A stretch of DNA of 47,050 nucleotides from Cyanobacteria bacterium SZAS LIN-3 (lineage in GTDB: Bacteria; Cyanobacteriota; Vampirovibrionia; Obscuribacterales; Obscuribacteraceae). This document shows, one piece after another, positions 1-12,086 of the stretch. The notes below the pieces were generated by a model. The model was not told the DNA's origin. It saw only the letters and a list, made by a program, of their open reading frames with translations, and searched no databases. The stretch is taken from the NCBI GenBank assembly GCA_018266215.1, contig JAFEAV010000051.1, positions 1 to 47,050 of the forward strand, read 5' to 3'. Within the stretch, counting starts at the first letter, position 1. Each line of letters starts with the position of its first letter. The position numbers and the translations under genes were made by a program.

Positions 1-551
1 TGGTGCAGCTGACCATCAGCCGCCGGGCAGCGACAATGGATGCCGAGCTCAACTACGGCATGAGCGGTCTGCTCGAGCTGGATCCGACCAAAGACCACCC
101 CTCTCCCAAAGAAGACAAAATGGTCACCCTCTATTTCGTCACACCGGAACAATGGCAGCAGCCCGGACGACGCGTCTGGCGCGCCGTCTTCAAAGGGCGC
201 ATCGACGGAGGCAAGGCCGTAGGCACCATCAGTGATGCCCAGGGCACGTACAAAGTCAGCCTGGAGAAAAACGTCCTCACTTCAATGTTCCGCCACGCCC
301 AGACAAACATTCCCAGAGTACCGGGAGTGCCGCTTCCCAGTTTGTTTGACGAAACTGAAAAATCAAAAACCCTGACTAATACAGGCTCCAATGCCTACTC
401 GACTTATCAAAGCCAGAACCAGAACTACAATCAAAATCAAACTCAAAGCGCCAGTCGGGTGAGAACCTCAGGTGACGGGCAGCTCTTCGGCTCCGCCATG
501 GCCAAGCCATCCGACGGCAACGCCATTACCGGCGTCAAAATCAATCGCTGA
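1..551 (+). CDS. Unrecognised protein, C-terminal part (cut by window edge)
   Basis: I do not recognise a family. The frame is already open at the left edge and the first possible start, GTG at 3, has no visible ribosome site before it, so this is probably the last ~180 residues of a longer protein. The first ~115 residues alternate hydrophobic and charged stretches and look like a folded, beta-rich domain. Residues ~125-155 are rich in Asn, Gln, Ser and Tyr (repeated NQN/YNQ), as in a disordered tail. No membrane segment or catalytic motif is seen. It converges on the metallophosphoesterase gene, with 16 bp between the stop codons. Confidence 0.6.
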   Translation, partial: VQLTISRRAATMDAELNYGMSGLLELDPTKDHPSPKEDKMVTLYFVTPEQWQQPGRRVWRAVFKGRIDGGKAVGTISDAQGTYKVSLEKNVLTSMFRHAQTNIPRVPGVPLPSLFDETEKSKTLTNTGSNAYSTYQSQNQNYNQNQTQSASRVRTSGDGQLFGSAMAKPSDGNAITGVKINR

Positions 552-567
552 GACGCAAGCGACCTTA

Positions 568-1488
568 CTAATAAGTGAGCTCTATTACAGTGGCGGCCGG
601 AGGGCAAAAGAGCCGCAAATTTGAGCGCGGATCGGCGCCCAGGCCGCGGGATATGTGAAAGTGCGTCTGACCGCGGCTGAGCAGCCCTGAGGCCTCGCTG
701 CGGTGCAATTCGGAATCGGTGATCAGGGCACCGAAACCAGGCAAACGGATCTGTCCGCCATGGGTGTGTCCGCCAAAGACAACGTCAAATCCGGCCTCCG
801 CCAGTCGCTCCAGACGCCAGGGCAGGTGAAAGAGAGCCAGTTTGAGCTGTTCGGCTCCGGCGGATTGCTTCATCAAATTTTCCAGGTCCGAGTCCTTAAT
901 GCCCGGATAATCGAGACCGGCGATAAAGATATTTTCCTCGGGCAAAACATGGCATTCATTGACCAGGACCGTGAAGCCGCCTGCCTCCAGGGCACGGCGA
1001 TGGGGGCTTACATCCTTGCGCACATCGGGCTGCCGCATACCGCGAAAGACACGACCGATTGTCTTATTGACGAGCGAATAATCATAATAATCATGATTAC
1101 CAAAAACGGCATAGGCACCCAGTCTTGGCTGCCGCGCCAGAAGGAAGGGACCGAAGTCGAAACTCTTCGAAAACTGGAAAATATCCCCGGTCAAAACCAC
1201 CATGTCATAGTCATCATCGGTGATGGCACGAATGAATTCGACTTTCTTATGATCGTTTTCCTGCAAGTGCAGATCCGAAATATGCAAAATCTTGAGAGTA
1301 CGCGGCTTTCGACCATTGGCGGCAAGCAACCGGCCGGCCCGCACTTTCAATTTCTCCAGGCGAAATCTGCGCGTCTCAACCCGGGTACCGTACAAAAAAA
1401 GTGCCAGACCGGACACAAATAGAAACAGTGCGGCCACTAAGGAGTACGCACCCAGACGCGATTGGGAGAATTTCGCCAGTCCGGACAA
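568..1488 (-). CDS. Membrane-anchored calcineurin-like metallophosphoesterase
   Basis: The 306-residue protein has one N-terminal membrane segment (~residues 14-32) followed by a calcineurin-type phosphoesterase domain. The metal-binding motifs appear in order: HISDLH, LTGDI, GNHDYYDY, a single His in LFHLPW, and GGHTHGGQ. The GGHTHGGQ ending and the N-terminal anchor resemble the YkuE/YaeI/LpxG group, some of which hydrolyse UDP-2,3-diacylglucosamine or other envelope phosphodiesters. The substrate here is unknown. The start is TTG at 1488, directly after the upstream bioY-like stop codon (1489-1491), with GAGG about 11 nt upstream, so translational coupling is likely. It is the last gene of the minus-strand run beginning at secA. 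Confidence 0.85.
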   Translation of the reverse strand: MSGLAKFSQSRLGAYSLVAALFLFVSGLALFLYGTRVETRRFRLEKLKVRAGRLLAANGRKPRTLKILHISDLHLQENDHKKVEFIRAITDDDYDMVVLTGDIFQFSKSFDFGPFLLARQPRLGAYAVFGNHDYYDYSLVNKTIGRVFRGMRQPDVRKDVSPHRRALEAGGFTVLVNECHVLPEENIFIAGLDYPGIKDSDLENLMKQSAGAEQLKLALFHLPWRLERLAEAGFDVVFGGHTHGGQIRLPGFGALITDSELHRSEASGLLSRGQTHFHISRGLGADPRSNLRLFCPPAATVIELTY

Positions 1489-2355
1489 TTAGACGAATTC
1501 CTCGATTATCTCGGTCTGATAGGCAGGCAAACCTGCCTGCTGCGGTCGGGCCTTTTGCTGATTCTTTGCGGGTACGGCCTTGGGCATCAAGTCCGGGGCA
1601 ATCAATGAAAGAGCCAGGAAGCGGAAGGGGAAGCCCAGACCAATCAGGACGAGCGAGCTGACCAGGTCGTAGGGCAGCGGATACCAGGTCATATTGCGAG
1701 CCAACTCAAAAACCCAGGGCTGCCAGGCCAGCGAGGCACGGCTGCCGTCGATGAGATAAGAGACAAGGCAACTGCCCAGTAGATAAACCAGACCGGTAAG
1801 ATGCGTCACGGTGAGGCCGGAAAAGACGGCGAAAAGCTGACTGGCGGTCGTGCGTCTGCCGATAGTCACGGCACCGGCTATCCAGGAAGCGCCGATGAGC
1901 GACAGCAAATAACCGAAGCCTGGCTCTATGTAGTAATTGAGACCACCGCCGCCGGCAAAGGCATGGACACCGGCAAAGGGACCGAGCATGCCGATAACGA
2001 CAAAAACAGCGCAGGACACCGGTCCGATTATGGGACCGAGCACGTAGCCGAGAAATATTGCCACCGCCACAAGTGGCGTATAGCTGGAGCGACGCACATC
2101 CTTAACCGGCTCCTTCAGGGCCGGCACCAGCGCTTCCACCTTGGGGTAGTACTTGCGCGGAACGGCGTTGGAGACATAGCGAAGCTGGCGCTGGAGAAAG
2201 TTGGTGAAATTGCGCTTGGTGGCGATGGGCACATCAAACGATGTAAACGAGGCCAGGAACAGCAACTGGGTGCCAAGCAAGATCAGCACCAGCGGGCCGA
2301 CAATTGATTTGCGTCTTATGCGAGGTACACTCGATTGCCTGGACACTAAACGCAA
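1489..2355 (-). CDS. bioY: BioY-like biotin transporter substrate-binding membrane protein
   Basis: A 288-residue integral membrane protein with about six hydrophobic segments. BioY is the S component of energy-coupling-factor transporters and binds biotin in the membrane. The best evidence is the Gly-rich stretch GGGLNYYIEPGFGYLLS (~residues 135-151), which matches the BioY pattern of GGxxxLxxPTxGYLxG, followed by repeated small-residue helices. The N-terminal ~80 residues, with one extra hydrophobic segment and a soluble loop, are longer than usual for BioY (~190 aa). The start is TTG at 2355 with AGGA seven bases upstream. No BioM/BioN genes are adjacent. Assignment rests on motif and topology, so a related ECF S component remains possible. 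Confidence 0.65.
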   Translation of the reverse strand: MRLVSRQSSVPRIRRKSIVGPLVLILLGTQLLFLASFTSFDVPIATKRNFTNFLQRQLRYVSNAVPRKYYPKVEALVPALKEPVKDVRRSSYTPLVAVAIFLGYVLGPIIGPVSCAVFVVIGMLGPFAGVHAFAGGGGLNYYIEPGFGYLLSLIGASWIAGAVTIGRRTTASQLFAVFSGLTVTHLTGLVYLLGSCLVSYLIDGSRASLAWQPWVFELARNMTWYPLPYDLVSSLVLIGLGFPFRFLALSLIAPDLMPKAVPAKNQQKARPQQAGLPAYQTEIIEEFV

Positions 2356-2391
2356 GACAGATTCCTCACGGGGGGCACGTTATATTGTGCC

Positions 2392-2421
2392 TCTATATTT
2401 TCGTTTGCGCCTATATGACAA
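2392..2421 (-). promoter_or_regulatory. Candidate sigma-70-type promoter for the bioY-like gene
   Basis: On the minus strand TTGTCA (2416-2421) and TATAGA (2392-2397) are separated by 18 bp. Transcription would start near 2385. A small hairpin (GGCAC/GTGCC, 2374-2391) lies at or near the start of the transcript, just before the AGGA ribosome site. This would give bioY and the metallophosphoesterase a promoter independent of the secA run. Confidence 0.4.
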
Positions 2422-2473
2422 GTCAAGCCCCGCCAGGTGATATAGAAGCGCACCTTTACTCGGTATAAAACAG

Positions 2474-3064
2474 CTATAACAATGGTTTTTCGACGGCCTC
2501 TTCGCCGAGAAATAGCTCAACCAGTTCCTCTTCCGGGTATTTAACACCGTGCTGTTTCAGCCTCTTTTTAAAGAGGTTGAGAAAATCCTTAGATGTCAGT
2601 CGGTCTGTCCACAGGACAAGGGCGTCTTCATCGTTGTCCTGGTAATAATTGCGCCGCACGCCCAGGGAGCGAAAACTGTACTTGCCGTAAAGCCGCTGGG
2701 CCGAATCATTGGAAACCCGCACCTCCAGGGTGACCCAATCGGCGCCCACCTTGCGGGCCTGGATCACATCGTGGATTAACAGCTTCTCACCGATATAGAG
2801 CCGTCTGTAGTCGGGGTGCACGGCCAGGGTGGTGATATGCGCTTCCTCACCAATCAACCAGAAGCCGGAATAGCCAAGCAAACTGCCGTCCTCAGCGTCC
2901 CGGGCGGCAAAATAAAAACCTTTGGGATTGAGCAGTTCGTTCATGAAAGACTGGCGCGACCAGTGATGTGAACCGAAGGCAACGGGCTCGATCTCCATCA
3001 CCTGTTCCAGGTCACTCAAGGTGAGCGTGGTTATTTCAATGAGTTTCGACTCTTTCGATGACAT
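2474..3064 (-). CDS. rimI: RimI-like GNAT N-acetyltransferase
   Basis: A 196-residue GNAT acetyltransferase. RimI acetylates the N-terminal alanine of ribosomal protein S18 using acetyl-CoA. The GNAT core is clear: an N-terminal strand with LSDLEQVMEIE, the beta-4 stretch EAHITTLAVHPDYRR, the acetyl-CoA loop region RRLYIGEKLL, and LEVRVSNDSAQRLYGKYSF, the typical RimI ending of LEVR.SN..A..LY.K.GF. It overlaps the end of tsaB by 29 bp, and the tsaB-rimI pairing is common in bacteria, which supports the name. The ~40 residues after the core are an extension of unknown role. Confidence 0.85.
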   Translation of the reverse strand: MSSKESKLIEITTLTLSDLEQVMEIEPVAFGSHHWSRQSFMNELLNPKGFYFAARDAEDGSLLGYSGFWLIGEEAHITTLAVHPDYRRLYIGEKLLIHDVIQARKVGADWVTLEVRVSNDSAQRLYGKYSFRSLGVRRNYYQDNDEDALVLWTDRLTSKDFLNLFKKRLKQHGVKYPEEELVELFLGEEAVEKPLL

Positions 3065-3869
3065 CGCCCTTTTTCAGCGTCACTGACGCCCCCCGCAAAT
3101 AAAGCGGCTGTATTTGCTGATACGGAAAAGCACGGAGCAGTTCTTCCAGGCGATCCGGACCTTCACCTGCTTTCAAAGATAACCGAACATGGGCGATTTT
3201 GGCCTGACAGGCGGCAACATTGTTAACTGTAATGGCCGGCATAAGACGGGCACCAAAGCGCTCAAATCTGCCCAGAACAGCCGCTTCGGCGTACCATAAA
3301 GTTTCTTCTCGACGATCACTGGCGGCGTTTTCAGCGTCATCTAAAAGTTTTACCAGGCTCTCGTCGGTCATGTAGGTCGGCGGCATCAAAGGCCGCAGGT
3401 CGTGCACCTGGCTGACAGTCTGGGCTTCCGCCCCGGGACCGGCAAAGGCCACCCTTTCATAGCGGGCAACAAAACAATGAGTTTTGGACGCTTCTTTGAT
3501 CACTCCGGCCGGATGCGCCAGACGGGCACTGGGATCAAAATAAGAGGCCACTTCCAGACTGTTCACACCGACAAGAGGCAGACGCAAAGCCTGCGCCAGG
3601 GTACGGGCGGTGACCACGGCCACACGCACGCCGGTGAAGCCGCCCGGTCCGACACCGACGGCGATGGCGTGCAGGTCAGACTTTTTCAGCCCGGCCCCCC
3701 TCACCAGCTCGTCGATTGTAGGCATGAGCAAACTAACCGACTCCTGCCGATCGGCTCTGTCCCGGCCGTCACTTTCGCTGTTGGCCTCGACCAGCACGCG
3801 ACCGTCCTCGGCAATAGCCACGCTCAGGCCGCGGCCACTGGTATCGAAGGATAAGATGCGCAATGGCAC
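3036..3869 (-). CDS. tsaB: TsaB, tRNA threonylcarbamoyladenosine biosynthesis subunit
   Basis: TsaB is the ASKHA-fold partner of TsaD and TsaE in making t6A37 on ANN-decoding tRNAs. The N-terminus ILSFDTSGRGLSVAI and the stretch GVGPGGFTGVRVAVVTARTL (~residues 72-91) are hallmark TsaB sequences. At 277 residues it is slightly longer than the ~230 of E. coli TsaB. The start chosen is GTG at 3869, 24 bp after the secA stop, with no strong ribosome site visible. It overlaps rimI by 29 bp. TsaD and TsaE are not in the window. Confidence 0.92.
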   Translation of the reverse strand: MPLRILSFDTSGRGLSVAIAEDGRVLVEANSESDGRDRADRQESVSLLMPTIDELVRGAGLKKSDLHAIAVGVGPGGFTGVRVAVVTARTLAQALRLPLVGVNSLEVASYFDPSARLAHPAGVIKEASKTHCFVARYERVAFAGPGAEAQTVSQVHDLRPLMPPTYMTDESLVKLLDDAENAASDRREETLWYAEAAVLGRFERFGARLMPAITVNNVAACQAKIAHVRLSLKAGEGPDRLEELLRAFPYQQIQPLYLRGASVTLKKGDVIERVETH

Positions 3870-3893
3870 TGGGTATTACGACCGCCGCTGGTG

Positions 3894-7331
<3,438 letters not shown>

Positions 7332-7443
7332 CTAAAGCATCTCCCGCCGGTCACAAACAATACGCTGGCCTGAGGGCGTATCTTACCTTGAGAGCCCGGC
7401 CCAACCTTCTTTCTAGAAGCCAATTTTAACATCTTGCAGCATA

Positions 7444-7458
7444 GCTCTTGAGAAGAGC
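7444..7458. repeat. Short palindrome between secA and rlmN
   Basis: A perfect inverted repeat GCTCTT-GAG-AAGAGC lies in the 214-bp divergent region between secA and rlmN. It could be an operator or a small hairpin. It is not followed by a T tract on either strand, so I do not call it a terminator. I see no convincing -35/-10 pair in this region. Confidence 0.35.
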
Positions 7459-7545
7459 CACTTTATCTTAATAGCCTGATATCATGGCATCCGCCCGAGC
7501 CTGGGCTAGAGGGCCGACAGGTGGGTAAGCGCAGGAGAATAAGAA

Positions 7546-8619
7546 TTGTTAGACAGTATGGCAAGAAATGCTCAGGGGAAAATCGCCCTCTCAGGGCTGG
7601 ATATAAATGAGCTGACCGACTTCGTCAAAGCGATGGGCCTGCCTGCGTTTCGGGCCAAGCAAATCCACACCTGGATCTACGCCAAATATGCCAGCTCACT
7701 GGATGAGATGACAGATCTCTCAGTTGAGCTGAGAGAAAAGCTTAAGGAAGTGGCTGATGTGCCGCTTCTCACAATCAGTCATCTGGAAGTCAGTAGAGAC
7801 GGCACGCGCAAATATCTTTTTGCTCTGCCCGACGGTCAGCTGGTGGAATCAGTCCTGATCGCCTTTGAGGACAGACCAAACCTTTCGGTTTGCGTCTCCT
7901 CGCAGGTCGGCTGCGCAGTCGGCTGCACTTTTTGCGCCACCGGATACCTGGGCTTCAAGCGCAATTTGACCAGTCAGGAAATCGTCGATCAGGTGATGTG
8001 CATCCAGCGCGAAGCCAATCTGCGCGTGGCCAATATCGTCTACATGGGCCAGGGAGAACCGCTCCTCAACACAAAAAACGTAATTGATTCGATCAACACA
8101 ATCAATCTCTCGGTCGGTATCGGCGCGCGCCACATCACAGTCTCAACCTCGGGTATTGTGCCCGGCATAAACGAGCTGGCGGCGGCCAATTTGCCTATTA
8201 CTCTGGCGCTCTCGCTGCACGCACCCGACGCCGACACCCGCGAAGAAATCGTGCCGATCACAAAGAAATACTCTATCCATGCGGTTATGCAGGCCATCTC
8301 CGACTACTACAACACCACAAGACGTCGGGTGACAATCGAGTACGTCATGCTCAAAGGCGTCAACGACAGCGATGATCAGGCCAGACACCTGGCGGAAATG
8401 CTCAAGGACGTCAATTGCAACATCAACCTCATCCCCTTCAATCCCACCCGCAACAACAAGGGCGAAATCGTCTATCTGCGCCCGGATATGAAGACACAAA
8501 AGCGCTTTGCCGAGATAGCCGGGCGTACGGGCAGAACAGTAACCATCCGACTTGAGCGCGGCACCGATATCGACGCCGCCTGCGGTCAGCTGGCTAACAA
8601 ATTTGTGCAGTCGAAATAA
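7546..8619 (+). CDS. rlmN: RlmN, dual-specificity 23S rRNA/tRNA C2-adenine methyltransferase
   Basis: This radical SAM enzyme methylates C2 of A2503 in 23S rRNA and A37 in some tRNAs. The CxxxCxxC cluster motif is C123-AVG-C127-TF-C130 in the stretch VGCAVGCTFCATGYLG. The C-terminal methyl-carrying Cys is C346 (DAACGQLANK), and the internal GQGEPL and SLHAPD motifs match the family. Length (357) is normal. I chose TTG at 7546 because AGGAG ends eight bases before it. The in-frame ATG at 7558 would lie 20 bases from that site. The 3' end overlaps the convergent metallo-beta-lactamase-fold gene by 26 bp. Confidence 0.96.
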   Translation: MLDSMARNAQGKIALSGLDINELTDFVKAMGLPAFRAKQIHTWIYAKYASSLDEMTDLSVELREKLKEVADVPLLTISHLEVSRDGTRKYLFALPDGQLVESVLIAFEDRPNLSVCVSSQVGCAVGCTFCATGYLGFKRNLTSQEIVDQVMCIQREANLRVANIVYMGQGEPLLNTKNVIDSINTINLSVGIGARHITVSTSGIVPGINELAAANLPITLALSLHAPDADTREEIVPITKKYSIHAVMQAISDYYNTTRRRVTIEYVMLKGVNDSDDQARHLAEMLKDVNCNINLIPFNPTRNNKGEIVYLRPDMKTQKRFAEIAGRTGRTVTIRLERGTDIDAACGQLANKFVQSK

Positions 8620-9469
8620 GCGATTGCGCAGGCAGCGGCCGAAACTCAAATTTGCCCTTGGGGCCTTCACCTTTGACTATATGGCCCCAGGGTATGCCGT
8701 ATTCGTGATCAAAGACGACGAGCCAGTTTTGCTCGGCCGCCTGGGCCAGGTATTCTGATTTGACGTCGCAACTGGTCAGAGGGAAATGGTCGTAGCCCAT
8801 TACCCAGGGAGGATTGAGGTGACTCCTGGTGGGCATGATGTCGGCGAAGAAGACGCCTTTTTCGGCGCCTGACTCAAAGTAGACAACCTGATGATGGCTT
8901 GTATGGCCTCCTGTGACCCGCACGAAAACACCGGGGGTGATTTCAGTGTTGCCCTCGACCAGCTGCAGCTGCCCGCTTTCCTTGAGCGGCACAAAATCGT
9001 CCGGGCGATAACTGGCCCGGGCTCTGGCATTGGCTTTGAAGGCAAAATCCCATTCACCGGCCTGGACAATATAACGGGCCCGGGGATAGGTAGGTACGAG
9101 CTTGCCGTCGAGCAGGCGCACGGCGCCGCCGGCATGGTCGAAATGCAGATGCGAAATGATGACAAAGTCGATTTGCTCGGGGCTGAGGCCCAATTCGCGC
9201 ACGGCGTCTTCGGGCGCCACATGGGTTTCCAGTCCGTAACGCTCGCGCTCGGCGGCCGACCAGCGGTCACCCATGCCTGTTTCGACCAGCACTTTAGCGC
9301 TTCCGGTATCAATTAGAAGCAAATTGCAGTGCATCTTCACCCGGTTGAGCTCGTCGGCCGGGCTGCTCTTTTCCCACAGAGTCTTGGGCACGACGCCAAA
9401 CATGGCACCCCCGTCCAGACTGAGGGTAGATTCGCGCACTATAGAAAGCTCAAAGTCACCAAATTTCAT
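8594..9469 (-). CDS. MBL-fold metallo-hydrolase
   Basis: A 291-residue metallo-beta-lactamase-fold protein with the zinc motif H107-L-H109-F-D111-H112 (ISHLHFDHAGG). Further metal ligands are likely in GGHTSHHQ and in the C-terminal FDHEYG. The layout (N-terminal strand pair, LLIDTG, VLVETGMGDRW) resembles the lactonase/glyoxalase-II-like branch that includes AiiA-type N-acyl-homoserine lactonases, but the substrate cannot be read from sequence. No signal peptide, so cytoplasmic. The start is ATG at 9469, three bases after the pseudopilin stop, so the two are probably cotranscribed. Its end overlaps rlmN by 26 bp in convergent orientation. Confidence 0.85.
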   Translation of the reverse strand: MKFGDFELSIVRESTLSLDGGAMFGVVPKTLWEKSSPADELNRVKMHCNLLLIDTGSAKVLVETGMGDRWSAAERERYGLETHVAPEDAVRELGLSPEQIDFVIISHLHFDHAGGAVRLLDGKLVPTYPRARYIVQAGEWDFAFKANARARASYRPDDFVPLKESGQLQLVEGNTEITPGVFVRVTGGHTSHHQVVYFESGAEKGVFFADIMPTRSHLNPPWVMGYDHFPLTSCDVKSEYLAQAAEQNWLVVFDHEYGIPWGHIVKGEGPKGKFEFRPLPAQSLISTAQIC

Positions 9470-9472
9470 TGC

Positions 9473-10015
9473 TTAGTTCTGGCGAGTGAGCACAAAAGTT
9501 GTGTTGGCCGTGGTCCCGGGCAGGGCCAGGCCGTTCTTGCGGGCGCCGCGGATGGCGTAAGCGCGCACACCATTAGGTCCCGGAATCGGGCTGTATTCAA
9601 TCTGTCCGGCATTGCCGACAAAAGTAGGAGCCGAGGAGCGGGCCAGCTGCACATCGGTGATATTGCCGATAATCGGCCATTCTTCCTTGTGGGTGTAAGG
9701 ATTTTGCGGACCATGGGCCTTGCCCAGAGTCTTACCGTCACCCGGTCCACCGGGGAAATAGCTGAAGTACTGGTCGTCGAGCTTGTCGGGGTAGATGCCG
9801 CCCTTGTCCTGGGCATAGCTCTCGGCCGCCATCTGCACCATACGCATGTTGTTCTTGAGCGCCCCTTCCCGGGTCTTATCCTCAGAACCAAAGTAAATGG
9901 GCATGGCCACGGCCGCCAGAATCAAGACGATGATCACCATGATCAGCATCTCCAGCAGGGTGAAACCAGCCGGGGTGCGCCTCAAGCCAATCTGGAGCGG
10001 GTATTTAGCAGCCAT
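9473..10015 (-). CDS. Type II secretion/type IV pilus pseudopilin (GspG-like)
   Basis: A type IV pilin-like protein. The prepilin cleavage site is clear: a 17-residue basic leader ending in TPAG, then FTLLEM with Glu at +5 and a ~20-residue hydrophobic helix (LIMVIIVLILAAVAMPIYF). After it come charged residues and a C-terminal domain with GGIYPDKLDDQYFSYFPGGP, similar in spacing to GspG major pseudopilins. I prefer ATG at 10015, preceded by GAGG with about 7 nt spacing, giving 180 residues. A TTG at 10048 with AGGGG upstream would add 11 residues. No prepilin peptidase or other secretion genes are nearby, so it is an orphan copy. Confidence 0.82.
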   Translation of the reverse strand: MAAKYPLQIGLRRTPAGFTLLEMLIMVIIVLILAAVAMPIYFGSEDKTREGALKNNMRMVQMAAESYAQDKGGIYPDKLDDQYFSYFPGGPGDGKTLGKAHGPQNPYTHKEEWPIIGNITDVQLARSSAPTFVGNAGQIEYSPIPGPNGVRAYAIRGARKNGLALPGTTANTTFVLTRQN

Positions 10016-10133
10016 TTCAATCCCTCTACTCTTCCCGGGCGCGCTCAAGATTCCAATCCCCTAATAAGATATTTCCCAACCTACCACTAGATTAACAAAA
10101 AACGCCGGGGCTGACCCTATTCAACCGCTCAGC

Positions 10134-10167
10134 AAAAACCGTCCGCTGAACCAGGCCGGCGGACGGC
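10134..10167 (-). terminator. Rho-independent terminator of the small 80-aa gene
   Basis: On the minus strand a perfect 8-bp stem (CCGTCCGC at 10139-10146 with GCGGACGG at 10159-10166, written on the plus strand) is followed by five T residues (A tract 10134-10138 on the plus strand). It ends transcription from 10195-10437 and separates it from the pseudopilin gene. Confidence 0.85.
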
Positions 10168-10194
10168 TTAACATAGGTTAATTTTTGCCAGTAA

Positions 10195-10437
10195 CTAGAC
10201 GGAAACCAATGCCCGTTCAGCTTTAGTCTCATGTTTGTGGCGATCGTGAACTACCTTGCGTGGGCGTCTGAGGTGTTCAAGAAAACGACGATGAGCGAGT
10301 GTGTCGATTTGGGTCTGAGATGTTTTGTCGGGAACGGAAAGAACAAAATCAGTAGTGTTTTCTACTTTGGGCTGATTGTTGTACTTGCCGACGAGATAGA
10401 GATAACCGCCGCGAGTCGAATAAACGTAGTGGATCAT
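10195..10437 (-). CDS. Small basic protein of unknown function (80 aa)
   Basis: I do not recognise this 80-residue protein. The first half (IHYVYSTRGGYLYLVGKYNN) is aromatic-rich and could form a beta hairpin. The second half is strongly basic (RRFLEHLRRPRKVVHDRHKH). Support for a real gene comes from a plausible ribosome site (AGG-rich, GGCAGGCGGC just before the ATG), codon use like that of its neighbours, and a good rho-independent terminator directly downstream. It is monocistronic, between the LCP gene and the pseudopilin. No membrane segment or Cys residues. Confidence 0.6.
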   Translation of the reverse strand: MIHYVYSTRGGYLYLVGKYNNQPKVENTTDFVLSVPDKTSQTQIDTLAHRRFLEHLRRPRKVVHDRHKHETKAERALVSV

Positions 10438-10647
10438 GCCGCCTGCCTTTCTAGAATGTCTCTTAGATGCCTTGGAGAGAGTTGCCTACCAAACTTAAAT
10501 GTTGATACCGAGCCGAGTGAGAAGAAAGTAATTTTGCCACCCAAATGAAGTGTAATGGCAATTCAACCAAATGTACACCACGAAATACTAAGTGCGAAGC
10601 CATGTTTCAAAGAGAAAAAATAAGATTGTCTGAACAATTACTCGACA

Positions 10648-11934
10648 CTAATGTGATACCTGCTCTTGAAGACCAGCTCGGGTAGCCGCTTCTCGTGATC
10701 CGATTGAATTTACGGACGAGTTTGAGCTTTCAATTATTTGAGCAAGATCATCTCCAACAACCACAGTCACCGAACTATCGATATCACCGACAGATGCATT
10801 GACCATATCTCCTATATCCCCCAAATCATTCCTGACTAAACGCGCATCTTCAGGATTGGCTTTTTGAGCGACTATTCTTGTGCGCTTGACACCACATTCG
10901 AGGTCAAGGCTTGAGCCCTGCACCTGCACGTTGCGGTAGCCTTTGAGGTTCAAAAGATTGGCCACCTTGTAGCCCATACCCTTTGTGGAGCTTGAGTTTT
11001 GGACGACGACGCGCATGTTGCGTTTGTCCTCTTCCACGAAGTTTGCGCCGTTCAACCGTGCCACCATTTTGCTTATATCCGAGCGCTCCACCTGCCAGTC
11101 ACCTGATGGTGAAAATCGGCCAGGCATCATAGTCAGCACCTGATTCGACTTGGGCACGCCGCGCACAAAATTTGCCATTTTCATCATCTCTTCGACTGAT
11201 AAATCAGTGCAAATATATCGTTGGGCGATTTCCAGAAGCTTCGGCAAGTGAGACCAGGAGTCAGGTTTGAGCGCTTTATCCAGGACGGCGCGGAGGAAAA
11301 TCTCCTGCCTCTGCACCCGACCGATATCACCTAGAGCGTCATGACGAAAACGCACGAAACCCATAGCCTGATTGCCTGTTAGCGTATGCACCCCGGGCTC
11401 GATATCAATCTTCAGCTTGGCCGTCCAGTCCATGTATTGCATTCTCTTGGGAACCTCAACCGTAATGCCGCCAAGCTCGTCAACCAGGTCTACAAGGCCG
11501 TGCACGTTCAAGACGACAAAATGATCGATGGGCATCTGCAAAAAGTTTGATACCGTGGAGAGTGCCAGGTTCGGACCGCCGATTGCGTTGGCGGCGTTGA
11601 TCTTTTGAGTGCCGTAGCCCGGCACGCGCACCTGGGTGTCACGGGGCAGAGCCAGCACTCTCAGTGTGTTAAGTTGCGGATCGAGACGTCCGATAAGAAT
11701 GGTGTCGGATCGGCCGGTGAAGGCGTCCCTGTCTATTTTGACGTTGCCGCGCACCTGGGGATTGTAGACGACGTCCACACCGAGAAAGAGAATCGTCTGC
11801 GGCTGGCGCAGGCTGGCCAGACGCAACTGGGGCGGAATAAGCTGCGGTTTGGAGACATAGAGATAGGAATAGACGAAACCTACCAGAGCAACGGCCAGGA
11901 GCAATATAACCAGCGGCCAGTTGATCGGTTTCAA
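10648..11934 (-). CDS. LytR-CpsA-Psr (LCP) family glycopolymer ligase
   Basis: LCP proteins transfer polyprenyl-phosphate-linked glycopolymers onto peptidoglycan or proteins outside the cytoplasmic membrane. One N-terminal membrane helix (~residues 7-27) is followed by the LCP domain (~50-230). Typical motifs are ILFLGVD, RSDTILIGRL, LALPRDTQV, KINAANAIGG, VDELGGITVEVP and FVRFRHDALGDIGRVQRQ, which supply the Arg and Asp residues that bind the pyrophosphate lipid. Residues ~305-375 (NMRVVVQNSSSTKGMG..VANLL) form a C-terminal LytR_C domain. The start is TTG at 11934 without a clear ribosome site. The gene is divergent from a GT9 glycosyltransferase, which may supply the glycan. Confidence 0.93.
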   Translation of the reverse strand: MKPINWPLVILLLAVALVGFVYSYLYVSKPQLIPPQLRLASLRQPQTILFLGVDVVYNPQVRGNVKIDRDAFTGRSDTILIGRLDPQLNTLRVLALPRDTQVRVPGYGTQKINAANAIGGPNLALSTVSNFLQMPIDHFVVLNVHGLVDLVDELGGITVEVPKRMQYMDWTAKLKIDIEPGVHTLTGNQAMGFVRFRHDALGDIGRVQRQEIFLRAVLDKALKPDSWSHLPKLLEIAQRYICTDLSVEEMMKMANFVRGVPKSNQVLTMMPGRFSPSGDWQVERSDISKMVARLNGANFVEEDKRNMRVVVQNSSSTKGMGYKVANLLNLKGYRNVQVQGSSLDLECGVKRTRIVAQKANPEDARLVRNDLGDIGDMVNASVGDIDSSVTVVVGDDLAQIIESSNSSVNSIGSREAATRAGLQEQVSH

Positions 11935-11972
11935 ATCTTTTGTCTTATTTCGCAGGGTAACAACTCTGGGAT

Positions 11973-12000
11973 ATTATACGTGCTGACGGTCATCACTCAA
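11973..12000 (-). promoter_or_regulatory. Candidate promoter of the LCP gene
   Basis: Minus strand: TTGAGT (11995-12000), a 16-bp spacer and a perfect TATAAT (11973-11978). The predicted start near 11966 leaves a leader of about 30 nt before the TTG start codon at 11934. Confidence 0.6.
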
Positions 12001-12034
12001 GCTTCAGCCGCCCTCAGACCAAGCTCCAGCGGCA

Positions 12035-12064
12035 TTGTTATAGCCAGAAGACGTTTTTTATAGC
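12035..12064 (+). promoter_or_regulatory. Candidate promoter of the GT9 gene
   Basis: TTGTTA (12035-12040), an 18-bp spacer and TATAGC (12059-12064) lie just upstream of the ATG at 12087. The leader would be only about 16 nt and has no strong ribosome site. Together with the LCP promoter this forms a divergent control region. Confidence 0.35.
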
Positions 12065-12086
12065 AGTCCTTATATATAGGTATCAA

